Below are positions 28,363-38,833 of a stretch of 64,000 nucleotides of DNA, one piece after another. A program made the translations under genes and the position numbers. Source of the stretch: Cohnella rhizosphaerae (GTDB taxonomy: Bacteria; Bacillota; Bacilli; Paenibacillales; Paenibacillaceae); contig NZ_JAPDIA010000009.1 in NCBI RefSeq assembly GCF_029525575.1, forward strand, positions 1,116,001 to 1,180,000, given 5' to 3'. The notes below the pieces were generated by a model. That model was not told the DNA's origin and did no database searches. It saw only the letters and a program-made list of their open reading frames with translations. Numbering within the stretch: the stretch's first letter is position 1; each line of letters opens with the position of its first letter.

Positions 28363-29163
28363 TTAGCGTATGGCTGTATCCGCGGCTAAAGTGCCGAGCA
28401 GTTGTCCTACGCGGACCTGATCGCCGGCTTGGAATCCCGGCAGCGGCAGAAAGGTGTCGTCTTCCGTCAGCAGCACGACCGTGGAGCCGAATTCGAAGTA
28501 GGCGAGCTCCTGGCCGCGATCGAGCGTCCGAGGAAGCTTTTCTACGTATTTAATGCTGCTGACGTTGAGCGCGCCGACCTTAACGACAGCGAGCTCGCCG
28601 CTGCCGTGACGCAAATAAGTGATGAGACGTTCGTTGCGGGAGAGCACGCGCCGCATCAGCGTCAAACCTCGTTCGTTTACGGGATATACCCGGCCGGGGA
28701 TGTGCTCGGTCTCGACGATCTCGCCTGCGCAGGGCGCGTGTATCCGGTGATAATCGGTCGGGCTCAGGTAGAGCACCCAATAATAGCCGCTGCGGTATTG
28801 GCCGCTGCGAGGCGAGCGATTCAGCAGCTCTTCCAGCGAATAATCCTGACCTTTGACTTGCAGAAGCAGCCCGTTTTCGATCGGACCGAAGGCGGCGATT
28901 CGGGCATCCACCGGACTCACTAGCGCGTCGGGCGAAGCGTCGATATTGCGGCTGCCCGGCGCGAGCCGGCGGGTAAAAAATTCGTTCAGCGTCGCGTATT
29001 CGGCAAGCGGCTTCTCCGCTTCTCCGACCGGAATCCGGTATAGGGCGGCGAATTTGGGGATCAGGCGCCGGCTAAGCGGCGATTTGGCGAAGCTCCCCGT
29101 CAAGCGGGATATGAATTTGCGCGAAGACAGCTCCGTCATGGCGCGCAGCAGCCAACGGTTCAT
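28363..29163 (-). CDS. psd: Phosphatidylserine decarboxylase
   Basis: 266 residues. The self-cleavage motif FGSTVV near the C-terminus (residues about 226-231) makes the pyruvoyl group of the alpha chain; the Ser of GST is the cleavage site. His and Asp motifs upstream are conserved (SPVDAR, YHRIHAPCAGE). The enzyme turns phosphatidylserine into phosphatidylethanolamine at the membrane. ATG 29163 is preceded by aaggagtgg. It is not next to pssA here. Its pair is probably elsewhere. Confidence 0.95.
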   Translation of the reverse strand: MNRWLLRAMTELSSRKFISRLTGSFAKSPLSRRLIPKFAALYRIPVGEAEKPLAEYATLNEFFTRRLAPGSRNIDASPDALVSPVDARIAAFGPIENGLLLQVKGQDYSLEELLNRSPRSGQYRSGYYWVLYLSPTDYHRIHAPCAGEIVETEHIPGRVYPVNERGLTLMRRVLSRNERLITYLRHGSGELAVVKVGALNVSSIKYVEKLPRTLDRGQELAYFEFGSTVVLLTEDDTFLPLPGFQAGDQVRVGQLLGTLAADTAIR

Positions 29164-29402
29164 CGTGCGGCCACTCCTTTGCCTCATTAATTGGATTCGG
29201 GACCGCGAGCGCGAATCGCGCGCAGTCGTTCCTAAGTGTGACATATCGGTGCCCAAACTTCAACCTGCGTGACCGGCGCCTACGTATGCGCCGCTTTAAT
29301 CATCTATTTGCAGGCCATTCGGTTAGCTGCGGGTACCTGCCGTGTCCGGCGAAGGCCTTCGGGTGTATGCTGTCTGAAGTACAGGACGAGGGGTGTGATC
29401 CC

Positions 29403-30545
29403 ATGAGAGCCGCATTCGTCACGCCGGGCGCATATCCGGTCCCCGCGCCGCGCGGGGGCTCCGTGGAACGCGTCGTGGAAAATTTCGTTCCCTTGCTCGC
29501 GGATCGCCTGGAGGTGTGCATTTACGGGAGAACCGCAAAAGGGCTGCCCCGAAGGGGAATGCTGCACGGTGCCCGCTGCGAACGGTTACGCGCGCCGGGG
29601 AAACGCGCTTACCTGTCCGGCGTGCTCGCGGGACTTCGCGCCTACCGGCCGCAGCTCATCGAGGTGGAAAACCGGCCGCGGCTGGTACCGTTGCTGAAGC
29701 GGAGATTTCCGGGAGCGCGCGTATGGCTTCATTTACATTCGAATACGTTCATATCGGGGAAAGCGATCTCGCCCGCGGAGCTTCGAGCCTGCCTGGGCGC
29801 GGCCGACCGGATAATCGTGAACAGCCGCTTCTTGAAAGCGGACGTAGAGAGAAGATCGCCCAGCCTGGCTTCCAAGCTCGGAGTCGTCTATCCGGGCGTC
29901 GATCCGGTTTGGTTCGGCGCTCCCGCCCTTCGCGAGCACTTGCGAATCGCTCAGGGATGGCAGCACCGTCAGATCGTGTTATTCGCGGGACGGCTTATTC
30001 CCTTGAAAGGCGTGCACCACTTGCTTGCGGCGCTGCCTGCGCTCGTTCGCCGCCATCCGAATATGCTGCTCGTCATCGTAGGTTCTCCCTTTTACGGTTC
30101 AAGCCGCACTTCCGCGTATTCGCGCAAGCTGCTGCGCATGGCAAGGCCATGGCGTCGGTACGTACATTTCGAACCTTACGTATCGCACGATCGAATGCCT
30201 GCCTGGTTCGGCATGGCTGACGTGGCCGTCGTTCCTTCTTTGCGGCGCGAGGCTTTCGGACTCGTCAACGTGGAGGCGATGGCATCGGGCTTGCCGGTCG
30301 TGGCCTGCCGCGTCGGCGGCATCGCCGAGATCGTCGAGGACGGCGTCACCGGATTTCTGGTCGATCCGCGCCGCTTGACCGCGGAACTTCCCGATCGGAT
30401 ATCGCAGCTGCTGGACGATGAAGCGCTCCGCACGCGGATGGGCGCGATGGGACGCGAGCGCATCCTGGAGCGGTTTACATGGCGGCACACGGCCGACCGA
30501 TGGCTTGCGGAGCTCGAGCGGGACGTTGGCAGCGGCAGGCCGTAG
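29403..30545 (+). CDS. GT4-family glycosyltransferase, spore coat protein SA (CotSA)-like
   Basis: 380 residues. It has a GT-B fold with N-terminal GAYPVPAPRGGSVERVVENF, typical of CotSA-like proteins, and the C-terminal donor-site motif SLRREAFGLVNVEAMASGLP, including the EX7E-type glutamates. FAGRLIPLKGVHHLLAAL is the usual GT4 linker. It should transfer a sugar from an activated nucleotide sugar to a surface acceptor. ATG 29403 follows gaggggtg. It ends with its own terminator and lies just outside the large surface locus. Confidence 0.85.
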   Translation: MRAAFVTPGAYPVPAPRGGSVERVVENFVPLLADRLEVCIYGRTAKGLPRRGMLHGARCERLRAPGKRAYLSGVLAGLRAYRPQLIEVENRPRLVPLLKRRFPGARVWLHLHSNTFISGKAISPAELRACLGAADRIIVNSRFLKADVERRSPSLASKLGVVYPGVDPVWFGAPALREHLRIAQGWQHRQIVLFAGRLIPLKGVHHLLAALPALVRRHPNMLLVIVGSPFYGSSRTSAYSRKLLRMARPWRRYVHFEPYVSHDRMPAWFGMADVAVVPSLRREAFGLVNVEAMASGLPVVACRVGGIAEIVEDGVTGFLVDPRRLTAELPDRISQLLDDEALRTRMGAMGRERILERFTWRHTADRWLAELERDVGSGRP

Positions 30546-30567
30546 AGGTAGGGTACAGCACGCACGA

Positions 30568-30605
30568 AGAAGCCCGCGCGGCAAGGATGCGCGGGCTTCT
30601 TTTTT
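30568..30605 (+). terminator. Terminator between the GT4 gene and mntH
   Basis: A 12-bp stem agaagcccgcgc with complement and T6; it serves the plus-strand GT4 gene. Confidence 0.9.
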
Positions 30606-30613
30606 AACGGAAA

Positions 30614-31964
30614 TCAACCGAAAAACGTGCGGAACAGCAAATACGCGTTGAGGACCATAATGACCGCCGCGATGGACCAGGCCAGCCACTTCAGCCAGGC
30701 TTTGTTGACGAACTCCCCCCATCTTGACGCGATCGGACGTGAACTTGACGAGCGGAACGACGGCGAAGGATAACTGCAAGGATAGGATGACCTGACTTAG
30801 GATGAGCAGGTCCATCGTTCCCTTTTCTCCATACAGGGCTGTCACGATCACTGCCGGCACAATCGCGATAAGCCTCGTGATGAGCCGTCGGAGCCAAGGC
30901 TTCATTCGGATGTTCAGGAAGCCCTCCATGACGATCTGGCCGGCAAGGGTGCCGGTCAGCGTGGAGTTTTGACCCGAAGCGAGCAGCGCGACGCCGAACA
31001 GGACGGATGCAGCGGCCGTACCGAGCAGCGGCGCGAGCAAATGGTAGGCTTCGTCGATGTCGGCCACTTCGGAGTGGCCGCTCGTGTGAAAGGCCGCAGC
31101 CGCGATAATCAGAATCGCAGCATTGATGAACAGTGCGAAAAACAGCGCGATCGAGGAGTCCCAGGTCGCGTACTTGATCGCTTGGCGTTTGCCGGAGGTC
31201 GTGCGGTCGTAATCGCGCGTCTGTACGATCGACGAGTGCAGATACAGATTGTGCGGCATGACCGTCGCGCCGAGAATGCCGATGCCGATATAGAGCATGG
31301 TCGGGTTAGAAATAATCTCCGCGCTCGGCACGAAGCCTTTGGCGATGCCGGAGATGGACGGCTGCGACAAGAACAGCTCGATGCCGAAGCATACGCCGAT
31401 GAGCACGATCAGCGCGATGACGAATGCCTCAATGTATCGAAACCCTTTGTTCTGAAGGAACAAAATGATAAGGACGTCGAATGCGGTTAAAATAACGCCG
31501 TACAGCAGCGGGATGCCGAACAGCAGGTTGAGCGCGATCGCGGCCCCGATTACTTCCGCCAGATCGCAGGCGGCAATGGCAAGCTCGCAGAGCGCCCACA
31601 GTCCGACCGCTACGGGCTTGCTGTAGTGATCGCGGCAAGCCTGGGCAAGATCTTTGCCGGTAACGATGCCAAGCTTGCCTGACAAAGCCTGAAGCACCAT
31701 CGCCATCAGGTTGGACAGCAAAATGACCGAGAGCAGCGCGTACCCGAACTGCGAGCCGCCGGCCAGATCCGTCGCCCAATTGCCTGGATCCATGTAGCCG
31801 ACCGCGACGAGATAACCGGGACCGGCAAAAGCCAGAAACTTGCGGATCAGCGAGCCTTTGTGCGGAACCTTCAAACTTCTGTGGGCTTCGGGCAGCGACG
31901 GCATGCCTTCCTTGCGTCGCCAGCCGCTGGCTGGCGGCGTGCTGAGGGCGGCTTCTTCTTTCAT
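30614..31964 (-). CDS. mntH: NRAMP-family divalent metal (Mn2+) transporter MntH
   Basis: About 449 residues after correction, eleven membrane segments. The metal-site motif of helix 1, GYMDPGNWATD, and the helix 6 motif GATVMPHNLYLHS (with MPH) mark it as a manganese/iron NRAMP that uses the proton gradient. The C6 run at 30715-30720 is one base too long; without it the tail is VKMGEFVNKAWLKW and the protein stops at 30614. The uncorrected ORF runs 500 bp on into the GT4 gene. Two TTGC-n6-GCAA-like boxes upstream suggest MntR control. Confidence 0.95.
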
Positions 31965-31995
31965 GGCGGATCACCTCTTGTTGAATTAAATATAA

Positions 31996-32050
31996 TCTGC
32001 ATAAGGCAATAATTTTGGCATATAGGACATAAAGTTGCATTGAGGCAAAA
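31996..32050 (-). promoter_or_regulatory. Two candidate MntR-like operators before mntH
   Basis: Box at 32034-32050 has the perfect dyad TTGC-attgag-GCAA. The box at 31996-32010 is a related, weaker dyad (TGCataaGGCA). On the minus strand they read TTTTGCCTCAATGCAA and TATTGCCTTATGCAGA, similar to the TTTGCCTTAAGG-type sites of MntR. Confidence 0.45.
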
Positions 32051-32127
32051 CCTCTGATAGGTTTTAATATACGCCCGAACCCTGAAAAAGTAAACTGCAT
32101 TTTTACGGAGGCTTGAAGCTGTCGTGA

Positions 32128-32154
32128 CACCCGCCCGGATGCCTGCATAGTATG
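32128..32154 (+). promoter_or_regulatory. Possible mother-cell sigma-K/sigma-E promoter of the giant repeat gene
   Basis: CATAGTATG (32146-32154) is one base from the sigma-K -10 CATANNNTA and six of eight from the sigma-E -10. An AC dinucleotide lies 17 bp upstream. The start codon at 32185 is about 30 bp downstream with gggaaggag between. Confidence 0.35.
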
Positions 32155-32184
32155 AGGCAGATCATATTCGGGAAGGAGCCTCAC

Positions 32185-35100
32185 ATGAAGACATCAAAAT
32201 CCGGGAAAAAGAAGCGGCCGGTACGCAAACAACCGCTTTACTTTGTAGATAACCCCAATCAACAGGAGTTGAGTTGGGTCGAGGAGCTGCGCTCGGAGGA
32301 ACAAGACAAGTTGGGACTTCACAGCGCGGCTGCTGCCGAGGCGCCTCAGGCCCCTGCCGCTCCCGCTGCTGCGGAGGTGCAGCCGGCCGTTGGCAAGGAT
32401 CCGGGGATTACGGCTTGCCGCCCCCTTCATAGCTAAGGAAGCCTCGCCTTCTTCCTTGCCTTCTTCATTGACGAAAAGCGTCGATGAAAGCCAAGCAAGG
32501 CGCAACGTTAAACATCGGCCGAGAGCCGACGGCGTTCAAGCCGACTTTTTCACGACCGGCATCATTAACGATTTCGTGACGTCCGACGACCTGGGAGACC
32601 TGGATAAGGCTGGCGATGCCGACGACAAGAATTTCCGCGCCGACGAATTCGTTTCGGTTTCCGAAGCGACGCCAGCGCTTACCGGCGGCACGAAAAAAGA
32701 AAAAGCCGAAACCGTCGCGGCATCGCCCGCAGACGTCCCCTTTCCAAATGAATCCGTTCGTGCGAACGACGTGCCTTCTCCTTACTTCGACCGGGAGGCC
32801 CGCTACGACAGGCTGCTGGAACAGCGGCTGCCGGGGAAGCCGAAGCCGCTCGTATACACGGACGACTTGGCGGACGCCTCCGTCGCGGAGAGCAAGCTCG
32901 CGCCTCGCGCGGTGCGTACTTCGCACATCGACAGCGAGGCTGTGACAACGGCGCAGCTGGCCGACTATGCCGTTTCCCAGATCAAGCTGGCCGATCGATC
33001 GGTCAGCGGGCAGAAGATTGCGCAGGAGACGATCACGGGCGAGCATTTGGCCAAAAACGCCGTCTCGGGTCAAAAGCTGCGCGACAAGTCGGTCACGGGC
33101 GACAAGCTCAAGGACGGCAGCATCACATCCGAAAAGCTGGCGGACCGGATTATCAGCGGCGATAAACTAGCCGAACGCTCCATCGAAGCGAAGCATCTGT
33201 CGCTGTCGATCATTACATCCGAGCTGCTGCAGGAACAGTCGATCACGTCCGACAAGATCAAACGCGGCTCCGTATCGACCGAAAATCTGGCGCATGAAAG
33301 CGTGGATACCGCCAAGCTGGCCGATGGCGCCGTGACTGGCACGAAAATTCGCGACGGAGCGGTGGGACCGGCGAAAATTGCTGCAGGCGCCATCAGTCCG
33401 GAGCATCTGACGCCGGGGCTCATCCTGGCCGACCATGTCGCGAACGGAACGCTGCAGGGCAAGCATATCGCAGCGGGCGCGATCGGCGGCGACCGTCTGG
33501 CACCCGGTTCCGTAGGCGCCGATCAATTGGCGGACGGCGCCGTGAACGGCGCCAAGCTCGCCGCCCGCGCCGTCGGTCCGGCGCATCTCGCGGCCGGCTC
33601 CGTATTGGCCGACCAACTGGCGGATGGGGCGGTAGGCACCGCGCACATTGCCGATGGCGCGATTCAGGCTTCGAAGATCGCGGGCGCTGCCGTACGCGGT
33701 CCGCATATCGCGCAGGGCACGATCGAAGCCAGCCACCTCGTCAAAGGAAGTATCGGGAGCGAACAACTGGCGTCCGGCGCCGTGGATACGGCGGCGATCC
33801 GTTCGAACGCGGTGACGGCAGATCAACTGGCCGAAGGCGCAGTCGGCGGTCGGCAGCTCGCGATTCGTTCGGTATCCGCCCACCATCTGAACGATCATGT
33901 CGTGACTTCATTAAAGCTGGCGCCGGAGTCGGTCACGGCAGAAAAGCTGGCGGACCTATCGGTCGCGAGCGCGAAGCTCGCGGACGGAAGCGTAACGGCG
34001 GCGAAGCTCGGGCCTGGCGCCGTCGGCCGGCCGGCGGTCGCCAAAGGCGCGATCGGCGGAAACGAGATTGCTGAGAATACGGTTAGAGACTTGCATATGA
34101 CGGCAAACAGCGTACGCAGGGATGCGATCCAGTCCGGCGCCGTCGGTCCGGAGCAGCTCGCCGAAGGCGCCGTCGGACATTCGAAGCTGGCGCCTGACGC
34201 GGTCGGTTCCGAACAGCTGCGCTATGGCGCGGTTACCGGTGACGCGATCGCCGAAGGTGCCGTGTTGGGACACCATCTGACGACCGACAGCGTAACCGCG
34301 GATGCGATCGCGGCAGGATCGATTACGACGGATAAGCTAGCCGAATTGAGCGTGACGGCCGGCAAGCTGGCAAACGGCGCCGTGGAAGTCCGTCATTTGA
34401 CCGCAGGCAGCGTGAACGCAGGCGCGATCGCTTCAGGCGCCATTACGTCCGATAAACTGAGCGAAGGCAGCGTAACGCGCGAAGCTTTGGCCGACCGCGC
34501 GGTAGGCTGGGCGCAGCTGGACGCGATGAGCGTGGGCGAAACCCAGCTGCAGCCGGAAGCCGTAAGGGGGGATTCATCTCGGCCGAGGTGCGGTCTCTCT
34601 CCGTCATTTATCGTCCGACATGCTTAAGATCGCCGCGCTTGCGGAGAGCCGGATCGACGCGGAAAGAATCGAGGAAGCCGCAGTTACGGCTTACCATCTT
34701 CGTTCGAATGCCGTAACGGCCGAGAAGCTGGCGGCGGGCTCGGTTACGTCGGAAAAACTCGCCGACGGCATCGTGAACGAAGATAAACTGGCGGACGGCG
34801 CGGTTACGAGCGACAAGCTCGCGGACGCGAGCATCACATCGTCGAGCATCGCGGACAGCGCCGTCGGCCGCGGCCACTTGGCTTCCGGCGCCGTCGGTCC
34901 GAGCCAGCTGGATCCGATCTTGCTTGCCGCGATCGCGGAGGCGGGCGCTCCGATCGGTGCGGACCGATTGCAGACGAACGCGGTAGGGACTTCGCAATTG
35001 CAGGATGGAGCGGTTGCAACGAGCAAGCTGGCTGCGGGCAGCGTGGGAACGTCGGCATTGGCCGAGGGCAGCGTCACGGCCGAGAAGCTGGCGGCGGGCA

Positions 35101-37731
35101 GTATCGAATCGGCGGCATTGGCGGAAAACAGCGTGACGTCCGGCAAGCTCGCCAAGGGGGAGCGTCGGTTCGTCTGCGCTCGCCAAGGGGAGCGTAACGT
35201 TAGGCAAGCTGGCCGCGGACAGCGTGGAGTCGGCGGCACTGGCAGACGGCAGCATCATTGCAAGCAAGCTGGCTGCCGGCAGCGTGGGCGCTTCCGCGCT
35301 GGCCGAAGGCAGCGTCATTGCTGGTAAACTGGCGGAAGGTAGCGTGAGCGCCGTGAATCTGGCGGCGGGCAGCGTTACCGCGGGGAAGTTGGCTGCTTGG
35401 AGCGTAGAGTCCACTTCGTTGGCGGACGGCAGCGTCATCGCCAGCAAACTGGCAGCAAGCAGCGTAAACGCAGCGAAGCTGGTCGACGGCAGCGTAAGCG
35501 AGGCGAAGCTGGCGGATGGCAGCGTGAGCGAGGCGAAGCTGGCGGACGGCAGCGTGAGCGAGGCGAAGCTGGCGGACGGCAGCGTAAGCGGGGCGAAGCT
35601 GGCGGATGGCAGCGTGAGCGAGTCGAAGCTGGCGGATGGCAGCGTGAGCGGGGCGAAGCTGGCGGACGGCAGCGTGAGCGGGGCGAAGCTGGCGGAAGGC
35701 AGCGTGAACGAGGCAAAGCTGGCGGAAGGCAGCGTGAACGAGTCGAAGCTGGCGGATGGCAGCGTGAGCGAGTCGAAGCTGGCGGACGGCAGCGTAAGCG
35801 AGGCGAAGCTGGCGGACGGCAGCGTGAGCGGGGCGAAGCTGGCTGGCGGCAGCGTGAGCGAGTCGAAGCTGGCGGATGGCAGCGTGGGCGAGACGAAGCT
35901 GGCGGATGGCAGCGTGAGCGAGACGAAGCTGGCGGATGGGAGCGTGAGCGGGGCGAAGCTGGCGGATGGCAGCGTGAGCGAGTCGAAGCTGGCGGAAGGC
36001 AGCGTGAGCGGGGCGAAGCTGGCGGACGGCAGCGTGAGCGAGTCGAAGCTGGCGGACGGCAGCGTGAGCGGGACGAAGCTGGCGGATGGCAGCGTAAGCG
36101 GGGCGAAGCTGGCGAACGGCAGCGTGAGCGAGTCGAGGCTGGCGGATGGCAGCGTGAGCGGGGCGAAGCTGGCTGACGGCAGCGTGAGCGAGACGAAGCT
36201 GGCGGAAGGCAGCGTGAGCGAGGCGAAGCTGGCTGACGGCAGCGTGAGCGAGGCGAAGCTGGCTGCCGGCAGCGTGAGCGAGTCGAAGCTGGCGAACGGC
36301 AGCGTAAGCGAGACGAAGCTGGCGGATGGCAGCGTGAGCGGGGCGAAGCTGGCGGATGGCAGCGTGAGCGAGTCGAAGCTGGCGGATGGCAGCGTGAGCG
36401 GGGCGAAGCTGGCGGACGGCAGCGTGAGCGAGTCGAAGCTGGCAGACCGCAGCGTGAGCGAGTCGAAGATGGCGGACGGCAGCGTGAGCGGGGCGAAGCT
36501 GGCGGATGGCAGCGTGAGCGGGTCGAAGCTGGCGGATGGTAGCGTGAGCGAGTCGAAGCTGGCGGATGGCAGCGTGAGCGAGTCGAAGCTGGCGGACGGC
36601 AGCGTGAGCGGGGCGAAGCTGGCGGACGGCAGCGTGAGCGAGTCGAAGCTGGCGGAAGGCAGCGTGAACGAGTCGAAGCTGGCGGATGGCAGCGTGAGCG
36701 AGTCGAAGCTGGCGTACGGCAGTGTGAGCGAGTCGAAGCTCGCCGATGGCGTGGTGACGACAAGCAAGCTTGCCAAAGGCAGCGTCGATTCGACGATCCT
36801 GGCCGAGGGCAGCGTGGACACAGTCGCATTAGCCGACGGCAGCATCACGCCTGCCAAACTCGCCGCGGGATGTTTGGATGCATTTGCCTTGGCCGAGGGC
36901 AGCGTGGATTCGGCGAAGCTGGCGGACGGCAGCGTGACGGCCGACAAGCTGGCCGAAGGCGCCGTCAAGACGTCTGCGCTCTCGTTTTTCGCGGTCGGTA
37001 CGAACCAGTTGGACAACAACGCCGTTACCTTCGACAAGCTGGCAGCCGCGAGCGTCGGGTCTATTCATATCGAGGAACGGTCTGTAGACGGCGGAAAACT
37101 GGCCGAAGGCAGCGTCGATGCAGGCCATATCCGTCAAGGCGCGATTCTGGCCTACCACCTTGGGGAAGGAAGCGTCGAACGGGAAGCGCTGGGCGAATGG
37201 AGCGTGACCGCCAGCAAGCTGGAGCCGGGCGCGGTCGGCTACGAGCATCTGGCCGACGCCGCTGTCGGCGCGGACAAATTGCGCAACGAGAGCGTAAATA
37301 ACGCTCACCTGGCGGCGGGCGCCGTTACGTTCGATAAACTTTCGCCCGAGGTCGGCGGTCTGCTGACGGATCTGAACGACGCGCTTCAGACGAAGAAGCT
37401 TCAGTTCTCTCCTCCGGAGATCAAGGCGGAACAGCCCGCGTTGCCCATGCTTGCCGTCGCTGCGGCGGTTCCCGGCGTATCGCTGGCGTTCGGTCACGTC
37501 GATTATTCGTTCGCAGGCATCGAAGACCGGATCGAGGTAACGGTTTCGTTCGACGCGCCTTACGCGGACGATGCTTATGTCGTTTTTGCCATGGCAGATC
37601 AGCCGGGCTGCATTTGTTCGCTCAAGGAAAAGTCGGCGGAAAAGTCGACGTTCGACGTCTGCCGTACGCGTTTGTCGCCGGTCTCGAAGGGCCGAATTCA
37701 ATGGATGGCCGTCGGCGCCAAATCGAATTGA
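32185..37731 (+). CDS. Giant decapeptide-repeat surface protein (about 1,847 aa), WIAG-tail-like
   Basis: A basic then acidic N-terminus (residues 1-235) is followed by about 145 decapeptide units of the type KLADGSVSEA, with a small residue after Gly-Ser or Gly-Ala and a Lys or Gln-Leu-Ala core. The C-terminal 115 residues form a beta-rich domain with two CxC-type cysteine sites, ending RIQWMAVGAK. I associate this end with the 'WIAG-tail' repeat proteins of Paenibacillus, from memory. There is no signal peptide. Three overcalls (G4 at 32403, G6 at 34566, G5 at 35156) split it; removing them gives exactly 1,848 codons. ATG 32185 follows aaggag. Similar repeats occur in phage fibres. It could be a fibrous spore-surface scaffold and glycan carrier, rich in Ser. 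Confidence 0.8.
35461..36780 (+). repeat. Homogenised 30-bp tandem repeat block inside the giant gene
   Basis: About 44 copies of a 30-bp unit (agcgtgagcgaggcgaagct plus ggcggacggc) that differ by only one to four bases. Flanking units of the same gene have diverged far more. The unit has no stop in most frames, so long false ORFs appear on both strands. Confidence 0.95.
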
Positions 37732-37746
37732 TCCGATAGGACGCTT

Positions 37747-37783
37747 AAGCCCTCGCCCCGTTTCGCGGCGGCGAGGGCTTTTT
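37747..37783 (+). terminator. Terminator after the giant repeat gene
   Basis: Stem aagccctcgcc(g) with complement and TTTTT. Confidence 0.85.
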
Positions 37784-37903
37784 CGCCGCTTTCCCTTTTA
37801 CATAAAAACGCAAAGGCTCCTGTCTCTCGTACAAATGCCGTTGCGTTGGGACACGTTGCACATATGATGTCCTGTACACTGCTGCCTGACAGGGGGGGAT
37901 TCG

Positions 37904-38833
37904 ATGAGGCACCGGACCGGCAGCGACAGATTCGCACGTCTGAAGCGCGTCAGGACGCCCGTCCGCCGGAAGCGTATCCGATCCGCTCGCCGGGGCGGGG
38001 CGCCAGGCGGAACTAGAGGCGCGCCCGCCATGCGGCGTCCTCCGACGGTTGTTCGCGCGCCAACGAGCCGGACAGGCGCGGACGGGGAAGACGCCTGGCG
38101 CGCTCCCGCAGTCTCGGTCATCATCCCGGTGATGAACGAAAAGCGGACGCTTGGACGCGTCATTCGCGAGGCGTATCGCATTCATCCGAACACCGAGGTC
38201 ATCTGCGTGCTGAACGGTTCTACCGACGGCTCTTTGGCGATCGCCAGGGCGAGCGGCGCGCGCGTCCTCGTATACGACCGACCTCTCGGCCACGACGTCG
38301 GCCGGGCCGTCGGCGCACGGGCGGCGTCGGGCGATACGCTCTTGTTCATCGACGCCGACATGGTCATTCCCGCTGCCCGGCTGCGAACGTTCACGAGCGC
38401 GATCGAGCGGGGCACGGATATCGCGTTGAACGATTATTCGGGTCCGCGCAAGCGGCCGGTCGTCCACAACGTCATTCTGGCGAAGCATGCGCTGAATGCG
38501 CTGCTGGGCAGGCCGGATCTCGAAGGGGCGTCGATGACCGCGGTACCCCACGCGATCAGCCGCCAGGCGCTTGCCGCGATCGGCGCGGAGGCGCTCGCGG
38601 TGCCGCCGCTCGCGATGACGAAGGCGCTGCATGCAGGATTAAGCGTCAGGCGGGTGCGTCATATCGATGTAGGCACGCTTAATCGGCCGCGGACGAAGCG
38701 GGAACGCTCCGGCTCGCTGGAGCCGTTGATCATCGGCGACCATCTGGAGGCGATCGGCTGGTGGCTGAAAAGCGACGGAGCCGCGGGGCAATCTCCGCCA
38801 GGCAACGTCGCGGGCCGCGGTGACGGCCCATGA
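37904..38833 (+). CDS. GT2-family glycosyltransferase with Arg-rich N-terminus
   Basis: 309 residues. Residues 1-50 are strongly basic (RVRTPVRRKRIRSARRGG). From about residue 68 a GT-A domain begins (VSVIIPVMNEKRTLGRVI), with LFIDADMVIP containing the DXD metal site. It lacks a membrane anchor. The gene lies 170 bp after the giant repeat protein and overlaps the next gene (ATGA), so it starts the glycosyltransferase operon. It probably adds a sugar to a surface protein or glycan in this locus. The acceptor is unknown. Confidence 0.8.
   Translation: MRHRTGSDRFARLKRVRTPVRRKRIRSARRGGAPGGTRGAPAMRRPPTVVRAPTSRTGADGEDAWRAPAVSVIIPVMNEKRTLGRVIREAYRIHPNTEVICVLNGSTDGSLAIARASGARVLVYDRPLGHDVGRAVGARAASGDTLLFIDADMVIPAARLRTFTSAIERGTDIALNDYSGPRKRPVVHNVILAKHALNALLGRPDLEGASMTAVPHAISRQALAAIGAEALAVPPLAMTKALHAGLSVRRVRHIDVGTLNRPRTKRERSGSLEPLIIGDHLEAIGWWLKSDGAAGQSPPGNVAGRGDGP

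Noticed and set aside
30099..30613. C-terminal extension of MntH over the GT4 gene
   Set aside because: The extension arises from the frameshift at 30715-30720; the corrected frame stops at 30614 with a normal NRAMP end.
34608..37037. Long minus-strand open frame (about 800 codons) opposite the giant repeat gene, and a plus-strand Arg/Gly-rich frame inside it
   Set aside because: The 30-bp unit has no stop in these frames, so they stay open by periodicity. They have no start signals and give Ser/Leu/Pro or Arg/Gly repeats without any domain.
37904..37960. A second sporulation-type promoter (CATATGATG at about 37,861) before the GT2 gene
   Set aside because: No suitable -35 at the needed distance.
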